Shown: in pieces, positions 32,941-44,399 of the stretch
Layout: each line of letters begins with the position of its first letter
Position numbering within the stretch: the first letter of the stretch is position 1
Assembly (NCBI GenBank): GCA_029721435.1
Contig: CM056573.1
Span: forward strand, 8,345,001-8,409,000
Source: Gymnothorax reevesii
Taxonomy: Eukaryota > Chordata > Actinopteri > Anguilliformes > Muraenidae
Direction: 5' to 3'
Length of the DNA stretch: 64,000 nt
The notes under the pieces: model-generated
Database searches by the model: none
Told to the model about the DNA's origin: nothing
What the model saw: the letters and a program-made list of their open reading frames with translations, nothing else
Program-made: the position numbers and the translations under genes

Positions 32941-33811
32941 CGGAACATTCACATTGGCGCGGCGCGTCCGTTGACGGCTACGCCTCCCCATTCGTTTGCT
33001 ATGGAAGGCGGCGAGCGTGTCTGTAGCCGTGGCGCAATGCATGATGGGAGCGGCGCGTCAAATTTTGTGCTTGCGGCGCGTCGAGGAAGCTGGGTAAAAT
33101 TAAGTTTATGGTAATGAATCCGGCAAACGGAACGCGTATATCCAATCAAGTGGTTAAAGGCAGTGTGTACGTTGTCTTCCAGGAACGTGGGCTACGAAAT
33201 AATGGTTCGGCTTATTGCAAGTGATTCGGGAACACAATGGAGGAAAAGCTTACTATCGCCGTGACCTCTTTTCCTGTTTTATATGACGGTTCCCTGCCTA
33301 GTTACAGGGACAATGAGAAACGCAACTTCGCATGGAGGAAGGTAGCAGAGATTGTTGGTGTCTCTGGTGGGTTTGAGAATTCTGTCACTGTTAAAAATGA
33401 AATAAAACTCGGTATTGTGCTGCTCTAATTACTGAGACCTGGCGCTCAGCAAATCACGTTTTTTTACAGGCCCAGATACATGCCCAGACCAGCGCCGTTT
33501 TCGCCGAAGATGCAGGATGGCAACTATCAGAACTGTCCTCGTTCTCTGATCCATGACAATGATTAAACTCCATGACAATAACTGAATGCATTTATACACA
33601 ACTGCAGTCCCTCAAAATTCAAAATCCAAGCGGAAAAACCGACAATTGGGTGAATAAATATCGTTGTCAATGAAAACTTGCTTCAGCCAATTGACAGCTG
33701 CATTTTGCTTCCAGTGACGTCACTAGAAAACTGGACCGCCCAAAGGCGGCAAAACCAAGGGGATAGAAGCGTCTGCAGGCATTGACGCGCTGCGCCAATG
33801 TGAATGTTCCG
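32941..33811 (+). mobile_element. PIF/Harbinger element with MADF remnant
   Basis: Inverted termini CGGAACATTCACATTGGCGC and GCGCCAATGTGAATGTTCCG, with the GCGGCGCGTC / GACGCGCTGC continuation. Flanked by TGA (32938-32940) and TTA (33812-33814), a 3-bp duplication with one change, which is the Harbinger size. Removing the element plus one triplet restores the SINE. 871 bp, with only a MADF frame left and no nuclease, so it is non-autonomous. Confidence 0.85.
33237..33428 (+). pseudogene. MADF (Myb/SANT-like) domain exon remnant
   Basis: MEEKLTIAVTSFPVLYDGSL, then SYRDNEKRNFAWRKVAEIVG, matches the start of a MADF DNA-binding domain (aromatic/Leu-rich helix 1, W in helix 2). The frame then leaves the family at GVSGG, where GGTGGGT offers a splice donor. 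So only exon 1 is present. Such proteins are the partner of the nuclease in Harbinger transposons, which fits its position inside that element. Confidence 0.75.
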
Positions 33812-34245
33812 TTAGTCAGGTTTCCCTGACTATTTTGCTGGTACCCATTTATACACCTGGGTGGAGTGTGGGAGTGAAGTGTTTGCCCAAGAACACACCG
33901 CGAAGGCCGTGGCCGGGGCTTGAACTCAGGACCTTACAATCTCGAGTCAAGCCTACTTGACCACTGCACTTTGCTTTCACCAAAATATTGCTCTATGTTA
34001 TCCCATGAATAACTGACTTACAAGGAAGGGCGATTTGAATGATGGACAATACTTCAACTGTTTTTGACACTTCCTTTGATGTGAGAGCAAAATTATCTGT
34101 AGTCATTACTGAAAAATTTGGAAACCTCAATCAAGATATTGTTGGGAAAAAAAAAACATATTGGCACATGTGATCTGAAAGTCATTGCATTTTGATTTTA
34201 TTCACAATTTACACTTCGTCCTGACTATTTTGGAATTGGGGTCGT

Positions 34246-34560
34246 ACAAAAACAAGGTAAGGAACAGAAAAATGCAGTTTTGAAAGCATCATTTCTTTTA
34301 TTGAAGGCAAAGAGTTTTTCAAAACCCCAGGTCTGTTGGTAGCGCGAATCTCGCATTTTCTGTCTGTTTAAGTCTCTCAGCAAAAATTCAAGCGCGTGTC
34401 AAATAATTTTTTTCCAAAGATGATTTCTGTCACTTTAAGAAGTACTTAACATGCTGATGAATGCTCAAGTGTAATTTTTTTCTGATAAGTGTAGTTGTAG
34501 TTCCTGGTTACTATAAAAATGCGGTATAAAGTCATGATCGACAGACATGATTGACATAGA
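34246..34560. other. Unassigned DNA
   Basis: No frame or repeat end recognised between the Tc1 end and the hairpin MITE. Confidence 0.35.
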
Positions 34561-34566
34561 CTCTAA

Positions 34567-34735
34567 GGGCCTGATTTACTAAGACCTTTAGCACATGAAA
34601 AATCTTTTTGCCTGTGCAATACCAGAAACCTTGCCACTGATTAGTGCAAGGCAAGTATCCTGGCCAATTATGGGCAATGTTATTGGTTTTGCATGGGCAA
34701 AAAGATTTTTCTAAAGGTCTTAGTAAATCAGGCCA
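34567..34735. mobile_element. Hairpin Harbinger-type MITE
   Basis: Perfect 24-bp inverted arms (GGCCTGATTTACTAAGACCT... at 34568-34591 and the complement at 34711-34734), plus a second paired block AAAAATCTTTTTGCC / GGCAAAAAGATTTTT inside. TAA lies on both sides (34564-34566 and 34736-34738), the usual Harbinger target. 169 bp, no coding. Confidence 0.85.
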
Positions 34736-34739
34736 TAAG

Positions 34740-35584
34740 TAAGGTGGTCGCCCACCAGTATTTTTCTGGGAATTCCTAAGTTCTGGAATTCAACCGTCGA
34801 GAGGAGATATAATGTTAACATCACAAATGCGTAAGTTTGTCGGTCCCAAAACAATTGTATATAATTCATGTTACATTTCACTGAAAATCAGCAGTAGAAT
34901 TGTCCATGTTCTGAACATGGCGTCATGTACTGTTCGAACCAATGCAATTGCTAATTAAGCAAAGCCAGTTTGCTTGCTAGCAAGCAAGCTAGTGTAAAAA
35001 AATTCTGTAACATGTCACTCTAATTTTGGTAGGAATGGAAATATACTGCATACTAGCTCCTTACTCAAAACATAGTATTGTGTCCTATTAGCACCAAAGC
35101 TATGTTCAGCGCAAAGAGATGTTTTACAGGTCAAAAACCGTAGTCTATCTAGCAAACTAACCTTTGAGTCCTTAAAAGGTTAATGTTGGTTCTGATATGC
35201 TGAGGTCGAAGTAATATGGAAATACATCACCCACTGGTCTCAGATCATCAGCTCATTCAAACTTTGTCCATGATTGTAGATCAATTATTTTTCATGACAG
35301 CCTACCATTAGCCAGACACGCAATCCGGTATGACCGATAAGAAAGGTCATCAAATCTTCCGCAATCATTTTTCTCATCACATGTGATCACTTAGTGATAT
35401 ACATCCAAAGAAAGCTGAGAATCTGCTCTTCCCAATAATTCCCAAATATAGAAATGCTCACCAACCTTTGGAAGAGTCAGAAAATTAACAACCTACAACA
35501 TCGAAAGATAAAATATTTTAATGAAATGCTTCACAGAGCTAAAAAAAAACTACCCCTGACAGAATAAAGACAAATACTGTTAGC
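34740..35584. other. Unassigned AT-rich DNA
   Basis: No gene or transposon end recognised. A short direct and inverted GCTTGCTAGCAAGCAAGCTAG motif lies at 34971-34991. Confidence 0.35.
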
Positions 35585-35900
35585 TATCTTATGGTCAATT
35601 TGCCGATAAGGAAATAAAGTATAGCTTCAAAGTGCCGGTTTTGTAATAATACAGCGTACACAAACCATACACATTTTCCCTATGCGACTGAAGATATAGA
35701 GAGTCACAGCCATGTTGACTCTCTATTACTCATTACTCATTCTGTAATGGGACTTTGTAAGCATTCCTCCACTTCCAGTTTCAATGATCCAATGTCTATG
35801 GGAATAATTTATGGGATCTTTGAAAATCAGCGAAAATAAGATTCACTAGTAAATTTGTCGCCCGTGATAGTGTGGTCTTGTGAAATAAAGTAGACTGTAC

Positions 35901-36387
35901 TGTTATGGCCCCAATTTGTTATGACATTTACGACAGCAAAGGATGACAGACAAAATTTTAAAACTTAAACACAATTAATTAAACAAACACTTTTAACTAA
36001 TCTACTATCTACTCGACTGACCAAGATTGATTATATACAGAAAAAAAAAATATTTACAGTCCCTCCTGTTGGGTTGCTTGGTGATGTTCCCGGCGAGGAA
36101 AATGCTCCAACACAGGCAAAAATCCACTAAAAGCTTCACAGGTCTTGAAAAGAGTGACAGGTCTGGTCACATGTATCCTTCTCCTTGCAATTTCTCCGAC
36201 TACTCCTCTCCCTCGATTTTCCTCCTTATATACTCTTTTGCAGACCCCTCCCACATTTAGACCTCTTTTTTTTTATTCTCTGGGACTTGTCCCAGACATG
36301 CCAAAGACATGCCCAAACCTAGCTCCAGTCTGGGCTTAACATATGAAAGGTCAATGCTGCCATCTAGTGGCTTCTATTCGCATTACA
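35901..36387 (-). mobile_element. Solo LTR
   Basis: On the minus strand TGTAATGCGAATAG ... GGGGCCATAACA, 487 bp, with a 4-bp duplication GTAC on both sides (35897-35900 and 36388-36391). A TATA-like box is at 36226-36233. No internal region or second LTR is visible. The unoccupied site in duplication copy 2 reads straight through GTACC, which confirms the insertion. Confidence 0.85.
36226..36233 (-). promoter_or_regulatory. TATA-like box of the solo LTR
   Basis: Minus-strand GAGTATATAAGGAGG, in the middle of the LTR, as expected at the U3/R boundary. Transcription would run leftwards. Confidence 0.5.
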
Positions 36388-36965
36388 GTACCTTCCAACC
36401 ACGTGAAAATGAAACACTCCTAGTCCATTAACTCTCCCAACTGGCCTACATGAAGACAAAATGGCTTTGCAAAAACACTGCCACAAATAAATCATCATAT
36501 TTTACAACGCACAAAGGCTGTTCATCTTCTGACAAAATATCACTCCACTCCAAAGAATTTCTGCGAGAAATTCTAATGGTCAATTCACCAAAGACGAAAT
36601 CATGTATAGTTTCAAAGTGTTGGTTTTGTACTAATACAGCGTATACAAACCATCCACATTTTCCCTCAGCAGCTGAAGAGATAGAGTCACTGCCATGTTG
36701 TCATTCTGTAAAGTGACTTTGTTAGCACTGACCTACCACCAGTTTCACTGATCCAGTCAGTGTCTACGGGAAAAATCAATGGGATTTTCGAAAATAAGGT
36801 CTACAAGTAAATTTGTCGCCCGAGATGCTGTATGTTTAGTCTTGGGAAAGTGAGTGGGTAGTACCTTCCACGCATGTGAAAATGAAACACTCCTAGTCCA
36901 TTAACTTCTTCCCAACTGGCCGACATGACGACGAAATGGAACAGGAAAAACATTGCCACAAATTT

Positions 36966-38140
36966 TTTACTCGGGCCGGGTAGGCCACGAGTCTAAGTTT
37001 CGGCTCCGTTCCTCTTTCTCGGGGTTGCGATTGTCCTGCGCATGCGCGGCCTGAGTACAGGCTCTGAGGAGCCTCTTGTTTCTTCTATTCTACAAGAAAA
37101 CTCTTCCAGACCAATATGTAGGTCCAACTCTTCCTCAGAATCCATTAAGGATGCCATGTTGGTGTCACTTTTCATCCTTTTGATTGATGTTTTTTAAGTG
37201 ATGAGGAGCAAAAACTAAACAGGTTGCGATGCAGATGTTGTCCATGTATGAGGGATTGTAAACAAAGGATTCCCCGAAAAAAAGGACATTGTGTATGTCG
37301 AGGGGCCACACTGTTCCAGTGAGAGCCAAATATCAAAATGTTTAGCTATCGTCAGAAAAAACAGATTCTCAGCTTTCCTTTGATGTATAACACCAAAAGA
37401 GCCAATGGAATAATAAAAACAATCGCGGATAATTCAATAACCTCCCTCGCCGGTCAAATCTGACTGGAATTTAGCAGTGTCATGGGGAAACTGTCATTGT
37501 TACCCAGATCTGATGTTTTCAGGGCTGTGTGGACAGGAATCCCATCTTCAAATCAACATTGATTCACTTCCATGCAGCTATGTTTACTATACCAGGCTGA
37601 AATGATAAAAATCAGATTTTTTTGTCTAAAATGGGTCACAAATCTGATGTTTTCAGGGCTGTATGGACACAGAAATCTGATGTTTAAATCTGTTCTTCAA
37701 ATAGGAATTGAGCTACTTTCATATGTGGTCCTAAATTGGATACAAAATCTGTCTGGTTTATTCATCATCCCGACCACATCACTTACAGTTAACAAACTGT
37801 TTGCCGTTCTTTCAGGCAAAATCTCGTCCAAACATTCGCTGCAAGCGCATCCATTTCCTCGGTTTGAGTCATGTTTTTATACCTTGAGTGCTATCAAAAA
37901 TACTTGTTGTTGGTGACACAGATGGTTCCTGCAAAGCCGTATACACGTAAGCATAAATGTAAATATGCTTTTTCGGCTCTTCATTCATATTACAGCTAGG
38001 AACTGATAACGTGTGATAATGAATGAGAACTATAAAAAACTACATTCACATTACAAGCCTCACTGTTCAATTACAATATTTTTCTCAGACTTTATTTATC
38101 TTGATTGCTCACATTCATAATTACAAGTGACCTGCATTTA
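36966..38140. other. Unassigned DNA with a short direct repeat
   Basis: A 28-bp motif (ATCTGATGTTTTCAGGGCTG...) occurs at 37508-37535 and 37642-37669 with one mismatch. The minus-strand frame 36993-37175 is acidic/Arg-rich and unrecognised. The plus frame 37572-37916 spans the direct repeat and is unsupported. Confidence 0.4.
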
Positions 38141-38368
38141 ACAGTACCGTGAATTCCTCTGTTCTCCAAAGCAACAGGCATCCACTGTCATTGGTGTCAG
38201 CTGTTATATGGGTGAGAGCGCTCATGGAGTTCAAATCAGATTCAAACCAAGAAAATGTTTTTTGGTATCTCTATTATTTAGTGAAATATGTCACCATGAC
38301 AACGGAAATCGATAAGCGCTATGCCCTAAATACTGCCCAAATACATAGCAAATATGAACAAAATGCAC

Positions 38369-38910
38369 TGCCCAGCCAAAAAAAAGTTGCACACTCAAAT
38401 ATTTTGGTGGAACCCCTGTAGCTTTGATTACAGTGCATATTTGTCTTGTCATTGTTTTGGCAACTATATGCAATGCCAGAACATTTATTTTCGATCAGAA
38501 TTGCCATAATTTTGTCTGACATCTTGTCCTCTCAACATAATGGTTGAACCTCTCGGTGTTCTTTCTTGAGCACATCCCAATAACTTTTAATGTGCTTAAG
38601 GTCAGGACTTTGTGGTGGCAAATTTGTTTGTGAAAATGATTCCTCATTCTTATTTTTGTCATTCATGGTTTTCTTTGCTACAAAAGTAAATACAGGCTAA
38701 TAACTTGCCCGTTCTGTAATACTGTAACATCTTTTCGACCATCAAGGGATGTGTCTTCTGACATGATTTTTTAAGAAATAAGTAGCGACGCGCTTCATCA
38801 GTCAGGGTTGAAATGATTATTGCCAGCTGACAATAACTGCAATAATGATACAATTGTAGAATTTGTTAATTAATTTCCAAGCGGTGACTTTTTTTGGCCT
38901 GTCAGTTTAT
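38369..38910. mobile_element. Tc1-like non-autonomous remnant
   Basis: Left end ACTGCCCAGCCAAAAAAAAG-TTGCACACTC and right end GCGGTGACTTTTTTTGGCCT-GTCAGT are inverted relatives, the pattern of the fish Tc1 families with 'TGGCC(A)nAAAGT' tips. Interior 540 bp without transposase motifs. Confidence 0.6.
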
Positions 38911-38930
38911 GAGGCCTGTAGACAGTGGCA

Positions 38931-39077
38931 GCCTTAAGCATCTGGGGGCCTGTTTCAAAAGAAAATGTGGGGCCCTATAAAACATTCAAGCTTCATCATT
39001 TTGCTGGATGAAAGCTCCTACCTTAGCCTGTGCCTTGAAATTTCTACTTTTCTGGCTGAAACTTGATGTTTATTTAA
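38931..39077 (+). mobile_element. Possible hAT left-end fragment
   Basis: Starts CAGTGGCAGCCTTAAGCATC and continues with GGGGCCCTATAAAAC, similar in style to the 42977 element. No partner end and no target duplication found. Confidence 0.3.
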
Positions 39078-39560
39078 CATAACATAACATAACATAACAT
39101 AACATAACATGAGTGGCGAGAACAGGCCGTTCAGCCCAATTAGGCTCGCCAGTTTCTTTATACTATTGTGATACTATTATACTATTTCGCTTCAGATACT
39201 CAATGACTTAATGGTATCTAACTTTAAGTGAAGCCTGCTCTGGAAAACTCCCAAGGTCTCTGCCTCAACGATATGGTCAGGCAAGCTATTCCACATCAAA
39301 ATTACTCTTTGGATGAAGAAATATTTCCGAATATCAGTGCTAAATTTACCTTTGGTCAACTTCCATTTATGACCCCCGAGTTCTACTCACAACACTTGGT
39401 CGAAGGAATCCTACATAATTCACTTTGTTAATCCCTTTAACATATTTAAAGACCTCAATCAGATCACCCCTTAGTCTCCTTTTCCTAAGACTAAAGAGAT
39501 TAAGGATCTTCAACCGCTTCTCATAGCTTTCATCATTTATACCTGGAATTAGCTTAGTGG
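39078..39560 (-). mobile_element. LINE 3' end fragment with (AACAT)n tail
   Basis: Inverted relative of the segment at 29330-29790. The 3' tail is (AACAT)n at 39078-39110, followed by the conserved GAACAGGCCGTTCAGCCCAA. The reverse transcriptase tail is read on the minus strand across 39228-39545. Short tandem tails of this type are usual for CR1/L2-like LINEs. Confidence 0.75.
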
Positions 39561-41840
39561 CTCTTCTTTTGGACAGTTAAAGTTTGTTGTTCCTCCGGGA
39601 GTCTACCCTTAATTTTGGTTTGGTCAGGAGTAAGAAATTCTGGGGATTGAGTGTTGTGGTGTTTAGGTGGCCCTGCTTCATGTTGACTTCCCTCTGTCGT
39701 GCGCTCCGCTACGAACGCCACGACGGGCCATTCGCAGCTGATCGTGGATCTTCGCTGAAATTTCGGGTTTGGATACAAGGTGATGCGATGATCACGATTG
39801 ACAATTAATCGTGTTGATTGTAGGGAATTTTTTTTTCCATCCGAAACTTTTCTACGATAAACATGATTGCCACGACTGACCCCAAGATCTGATAAGATCT
39901 GACAGGATCACAATGATTACTCCATGATTAAGACCACAATTTTAATCGTGCCGCGAATCGTGGTTGTGGGAACCTAGCATTAGTTAGTGCAACACCTATT
40001 GAGTCTTGAGTGTATACAGGATATGTCTTTTCACTGAATGTATTTTTTTTGGGACCTTTGTTTTAATACTTGCCTTTTTGGGCCAAAGGGATTTGCTCAT
40101 TTTACGTCTTAATTTCACGTAGACCTTGATATTTTCACCCACTATTGAAATTTTTTCTTTTCAATGAATTTCATTTTTGTTCTTAAAGTAATACAGCTCT
40201 TATTTTGTAAGTTTGTTGCATTTGTCTAATGTGTGAACTGGTAAGCCTCTGATGTGAACCCAATGTACTTCCTTTTGTTTTTATTTTGATCTTTGTTTAT
40301 ATTACATCGGAAATGTTGCGTATACATGATTTCACTCATGCAGTAAAATAAAATAAGAGAACTAGTAGTTGGGTGAGCGTGGCAAGGTATCAAAGTCACT
40401 CATTAACAGCCAGTATGACACCTTTTTAATAGTCACACGGGCATAATTTTTTTGGTAGGGACTTAAAGCTGGAGTCCTGTCAGCCCTGGGAATACTAGAG
40501 ATTTCGGACTGCTTATATACTCAGCTGACCCCCCATGACCTCTGCAGTTAAGACCGAGACAGCTTCTTGCCTCTACCCGTCAGCCTCGGAGAATTCTGCT
40601 CTGCCAAACATGCAAAGAAGCAGGAGCATTAATAAATAAACAGGGAGCTAACGCATGTGATTAATAAATAAATACCAGATGTAAAAGGTTACCTTTATTA
40701 GCGCAGAAAAGTGAAACCATCATGTGCAAAAGACTCTGTGTTTTAAGGTATTGCAGTGGCTTACAACAGCACACACCTCACTGCACGCCGTCTCCCCTGC
40801 CACAAAACACGTCCCACCTACTCTCTGCATTTTATAATCAGTCTTAAAATACCTGACTGATCTTCCCCTGAAAGCCCTGTTCTCCATTTGCGAGCATTTC
40901 ATATTAACAGAAAACACTGAAAAATGATTTCAGCGATGAATTATTTCATAGTTTCCACCTTATAATAACCTCATCCCGTGCATTAGCAGATTAACGATTG
41001 ACCAGTTTACTCCATTTGGAGAGCTAAGCTCAGAGATGCAAGCGCGTCGGCCCATCATTTATATCACCTCTTACATTCATATTTAACTTCAGCTCTTACG
41101 CCGGCCTGTTATTACTGGGACTCGTGGTGGCTTAGCAAGTCTGAAAGGATGTAAATGTGGAATACTATAGCAGAACCAAATTTGCATGGTCAAATGTCAA
41201 AAAAATGAAGCCTTCTCCTGAGGCTTGTCAGGAAAAAATAACATAAGTGGCTCCCCACACTCCTGGCATGCCATTATCGGTTAGCTCAAGCTGTCATCAC
41301 TGACTGGTAAGAGGAAATGGCGGTCATTATCTCAAATACGTGCTCAGGCGGTGACGCCCCCTCTCTCCGGCTGACATTGTCTCACAATGCAGAAATGCTT
41401 TGTTACGGTCTTGAGTGAATGCTGGCTCGTGGAAGGAGATATAATATCAATAATGGTACTCAACGTCATCTGTACTGCAGCTGTGCTGTCTGGTAGATAT
41501 AATCACTTTATTCGAATGCTGTTGTGACATTACCATACAGGGCAGGGAGGGATTACCAGTTAGAATGAATAAATATGGCAGAGAAATAAATGGTTTGGTA
41601 GGGTCGTCAAAAATAAATGTGCCTCGGTTTGTCAACCTCTCAGTTAAGAAGAACTCGAAAAGTCATAACAAGCTTTGAGCTAAAAATGTAAAAATGAGCC
41701 GCTACATTTCTTAGCATGGATGCCATATTTTCAGATATTGTGTCTTGAAACCGATTCGCGGCAAATTTTGCAGAAGACATAAAGTATAATCATATGCATT
41801 GGTATGCTTTTAGAAATGCTAGTACAAAGGCCAAAACGCA
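39561..41840. other. No gene recognised; partly simple, partly CNE-like
   Basis: 39561-39980 has several GATCGTG/CACGATT inverted words but no closed element. 40460-41450 is of mixed composition, with no transposon end and no long frame. The 65-codon minus frame at 40720-40917 is unsupported. This may be unique host DNA. Confidence 0.35.
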
Positions 41841-41847
41841 TTTACAC

Positions 41848-42600
41848 CGGACCAAAACATTATGACCACAGACGGATGACAAGAACACTGTTCAAACAGC
41901 GTAACAATGGTGCAAGACACTTGGTTTTCAGTCAACGTGCTGGATACGGGTCGGGAACGATTTGAAAAAGGGCCTTATCATTAAGGCCAGACAATTGGGT
42001 TGCAGCATCTTCAATGCGGCAAGGCTTGCTTTGTTCTCCTGGTCAGTAGTACCTACTGACAGTCATCCAAAGAGTGTAAAACTAAGAACGCCGGACCAGG
42101 TTGGACGCTCCAGTTTCATAGCTGCACTGTCATGGCCAATTTGACAGAAGGGCTACTATGGCACAAGTCACCAACATTTTTTTAATGATGTTTACAGGAA
42201 GAATGTGTCACAATACCAGGCATTGCAACCTGATGTGAAGAGGCCTTTGTCATCTGACTGGTCAAACAGCCTGTTGTAATCCCAGGCCGCCTGTCAACAG
42301 CAACTGCAGTGGGCAAGCAGTAGTTGCTTCTTGACGCTGGAACAATGAAAGAAGTGCGCCAGGTCCCATAAGTTGCATTTTCTAACGGACTAGTGCATTG
42401 GTCATTCACAACTTCCCAGTTTGGAATGGGCTGTCCGCATGACCTCCAGTATTGCTGCTTGCACCTCCCTCAAGAACCCTTCTGTGAAACAACTTCATGC
42501 TCAATGCAGAACTTACCTGGGTCCTCTCCAATACACTTCCCAAGTGCAAAATTGAATATATGAACAGTTGTACAAACATGCAGACAGAGACGCCTTTCAT
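41848..42600 (+). pseudogene. Very degenerate Tc1-like element, tentative
   Basis: The start ACCGGACCAAAACATTATGA is a typical fish Tc1 terminal sequence. A frame reading KKGLIIKARQLGCSIFNAAR resembles the helix-turn-helix start of a transposase, and a Ser/Gln-rich degenerate stretch follows with many stops. I found no catalytic triad and no right end. Confidence 0.35.
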
Positions 42601-42968
42601 TTTAGTTCATTATTATTAAAAAAAAAAAATGACTTAATCAATGGATAATGAATAATTATCATTTTGTAAATAATTTTCATGACATCATAATGCATGTGGT
42701 GAGATGACCAAAAAAATTTTTTCGGAATCACAAGTCTGCAATATATTTCCCCATCAACTGAATGATCACAGCCTCATCAGTAATGTAATTCAGCACCTCA
42801 CCGTTCAGAAGTAGTTCTGCAAACAGGACACTGTACAATCAATTACCTTCAATAAACGTATTCAAAGGGTAGGCTGCACTCATACCTCATAGACAAATTC
42901 TCCACAGGACGTTGAGTCTTGCTGACACAGGTGGCTTACAGTCCCACAAGTCCACCGTGAGATGTGAA
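42601..42968. other. Unassigned DNA
   Basis: A9-10 tract at 42617-42628. Nothing else recognised. Confidence 0.35.
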
Positions 42969-42976
42969 TGTTTGTG

Positions 42977-44392
42977 CAGAGCCGGTCCAAGCCTCCACGG
43001 GGCCCTAAGCAAAATTTGATTTTGGGAGCCTGTGTTTTCTGCCAATAATACTGATTATTGATCATTAATACACCTATTGTAAACTCATTACCTATGCAGC
43101 TCTGTCAGTGTTGTTCACATTATCCTATTGTCAGCCTGACATGTCTTTACCCATGTATAGTTTTTAATCGCAAAACAGGGAGCACATTCAGCTACAAGAG
43201 CGGACTGGGGTTGATTTACACAACAATGCAAGTGATGAAGCACTAAGTGGGAGACTGAATATCATCTAAGCCTACTAAAAGTAACAAAAATAAACCAGTT
43301 GACAATGCATTCACTGTAAAAGAGTCTTCTGGTTTATTTTTGGTTTAAAAAAACTGCGACAGCAATGTGCAAAAATAATTTGTAGTGCAAGAACAACAAT
43401 AAGGTGCAGCAACAAATAAAATCACTAAGATATATTAAAATAACTTCAAATGTTCAAAAACAGTAGTACATAAGCTCGGCTTACGTGTGAATATTCAATA
43501 ACCGATCCGGGTCTGCTCTCCAGTGATAGAATTTTGTAACTGCGTGCATAAATTTGCAGCACCATGTCCGTTGGCGGACACATCTGCACACATACCCAGC
43601 TGAGCACCGTTGCTCTTCTCGAACACACCAAATCCCAAAAAGCCTTAAATGATGAATTGCATTCATATTTTAATTTGTGACGAATATCAAAGTGGCCAGA
43701 GTCAAGCTAACGAAGTAAAAGTATACTTTATTTTATCATATAAATGTAGTAGAGTAAAAATATAAGTCCCGGAAAAAAAACTCCAGTACAAATCCTCAAA
43801 GTACTGTACACGTCTGCCTGCCAGTAAAAAGGGATATGTCTCTAGTTTTTAACTAGCTAGCTAATTTGCTATTAACGGCTACGCGCAACCAGTTGCATCA
43901 AAATGATTAGGATATTTAGGGACTTTGCTAACTTGAGGAAACTTACATTACCAAGACATGCAAACATATGTTTATCATGCCGTTTTTCCTCTTCTTCCTC
44001 TTTCTTTTCTCTGCTCCTGAAGGATGTGTATTTTTTGCAACATTGTTTAGCTTTCACCCAGCTGCTCCTTGGATGCGCAGTGCGCACTGCACGGCAGAAT
44101 GCACTAATTACCAGTGCACGGGAACTTTGGCATTTAAAGCGAGAGGCAGTAGGAATTACTAGGCCTACATCAGCAGTACTCTATTAACCTAAAATTTTGT
44201 TTTTGTACGATAAAATACCTTTGATCACAAAGGAATCATCACTCACATGCAAAAATAAATAAATAGATTAAAAAAAAAAAAAAAAAATATTAGTAATAAA
44301 TAATTTTTTTTGTTTATTGCTCTTGGGGGCCCCCTAGTGGTCGTGGGGCCCGAAGCAGTCGCTTAGTTGGCTTATGCCTTGGGCTGGCTCTG
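42977..44392. mobile_element. Non-autonomous hAT element, 1.4 kb
   Basis: The left end CAGAGCCGGTCCAAGCCTCC and right end (reverse complement CAGAGCCAGCCCAAGGCATA) match over about 16 bp, and both are followed inward by GGGGCCC-type sequence. The flanking octamers TGTTTGTG and TTTTTGCG agree at 6 of 8. The interior has no transposase motif. The short frames near 43900-44190 (for example 43903-44187) are on both strands and unsupported. A16 tract near 44272. Confidence 0.72.
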
Positions 44393-44399
44393 TTTTTGC

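Larger units (their letters stand above)
32820..33975 (-). mobile_element. tRNA-like SINE, split by Harbinger insertion
   Basis: Reading the minus strand from 33975: GTGCAGTGGTCAAGTAGGCT (A-box-like region), then GAGTTCAAGCCC (B-box match to GTTCRANNC), the TGTTCTTGGGCAAACACTT body, ACCCAGGTGTATAAATGGGT, and a tail region through GGCATCCCATCCAGGGG-like sequence to about 32820. The two halves 32820-32940 and 33815-33975 join seamlessly when the element at 32941-33811 is removed. Confidence 0.75.
32381..34244. mobile_element. Tc1 family 1 ends around unrelated DNA
   Basis: The left end CAACCCCAATTCCGAAATAG starts near 32381 and diverges after about 24 bp. The right end (GCATTTTGATTTTATTCACA ... 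TTTTGGAATTGGGG) is at about 34162-34242. The DNA between is not Tc1 transposase. It holds a SINE split by a Harbinger element and an unassigned 32405-32800 stretch. It may be one internally replaced element or two independent solo ends. Confidence 0.5.
35585..36965. repeat. Tandem duplication of a ~400-bp unit
   Basis: The unit comprises segment X (35585-35890 and 36570-36850; shared TAATACAGCGTA, AAATTTGTCGCCCG) followed by segment Y (36388-36490 and 36860-36965; shared GTGAAAATGAAACACTCCTA). Copy 1 is split by a 487-bp LTR inserted exactly between X and Y. Copy 2 is continuous. The copies have diverged by many substitutions, so the duplication is old. Confidence 0.75.

Noticed and set aside
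38931..39077. A complete hAT starting CAGTGGCAGCC
   Set aside because: No matching right end or 8-bp duplication found in the window.
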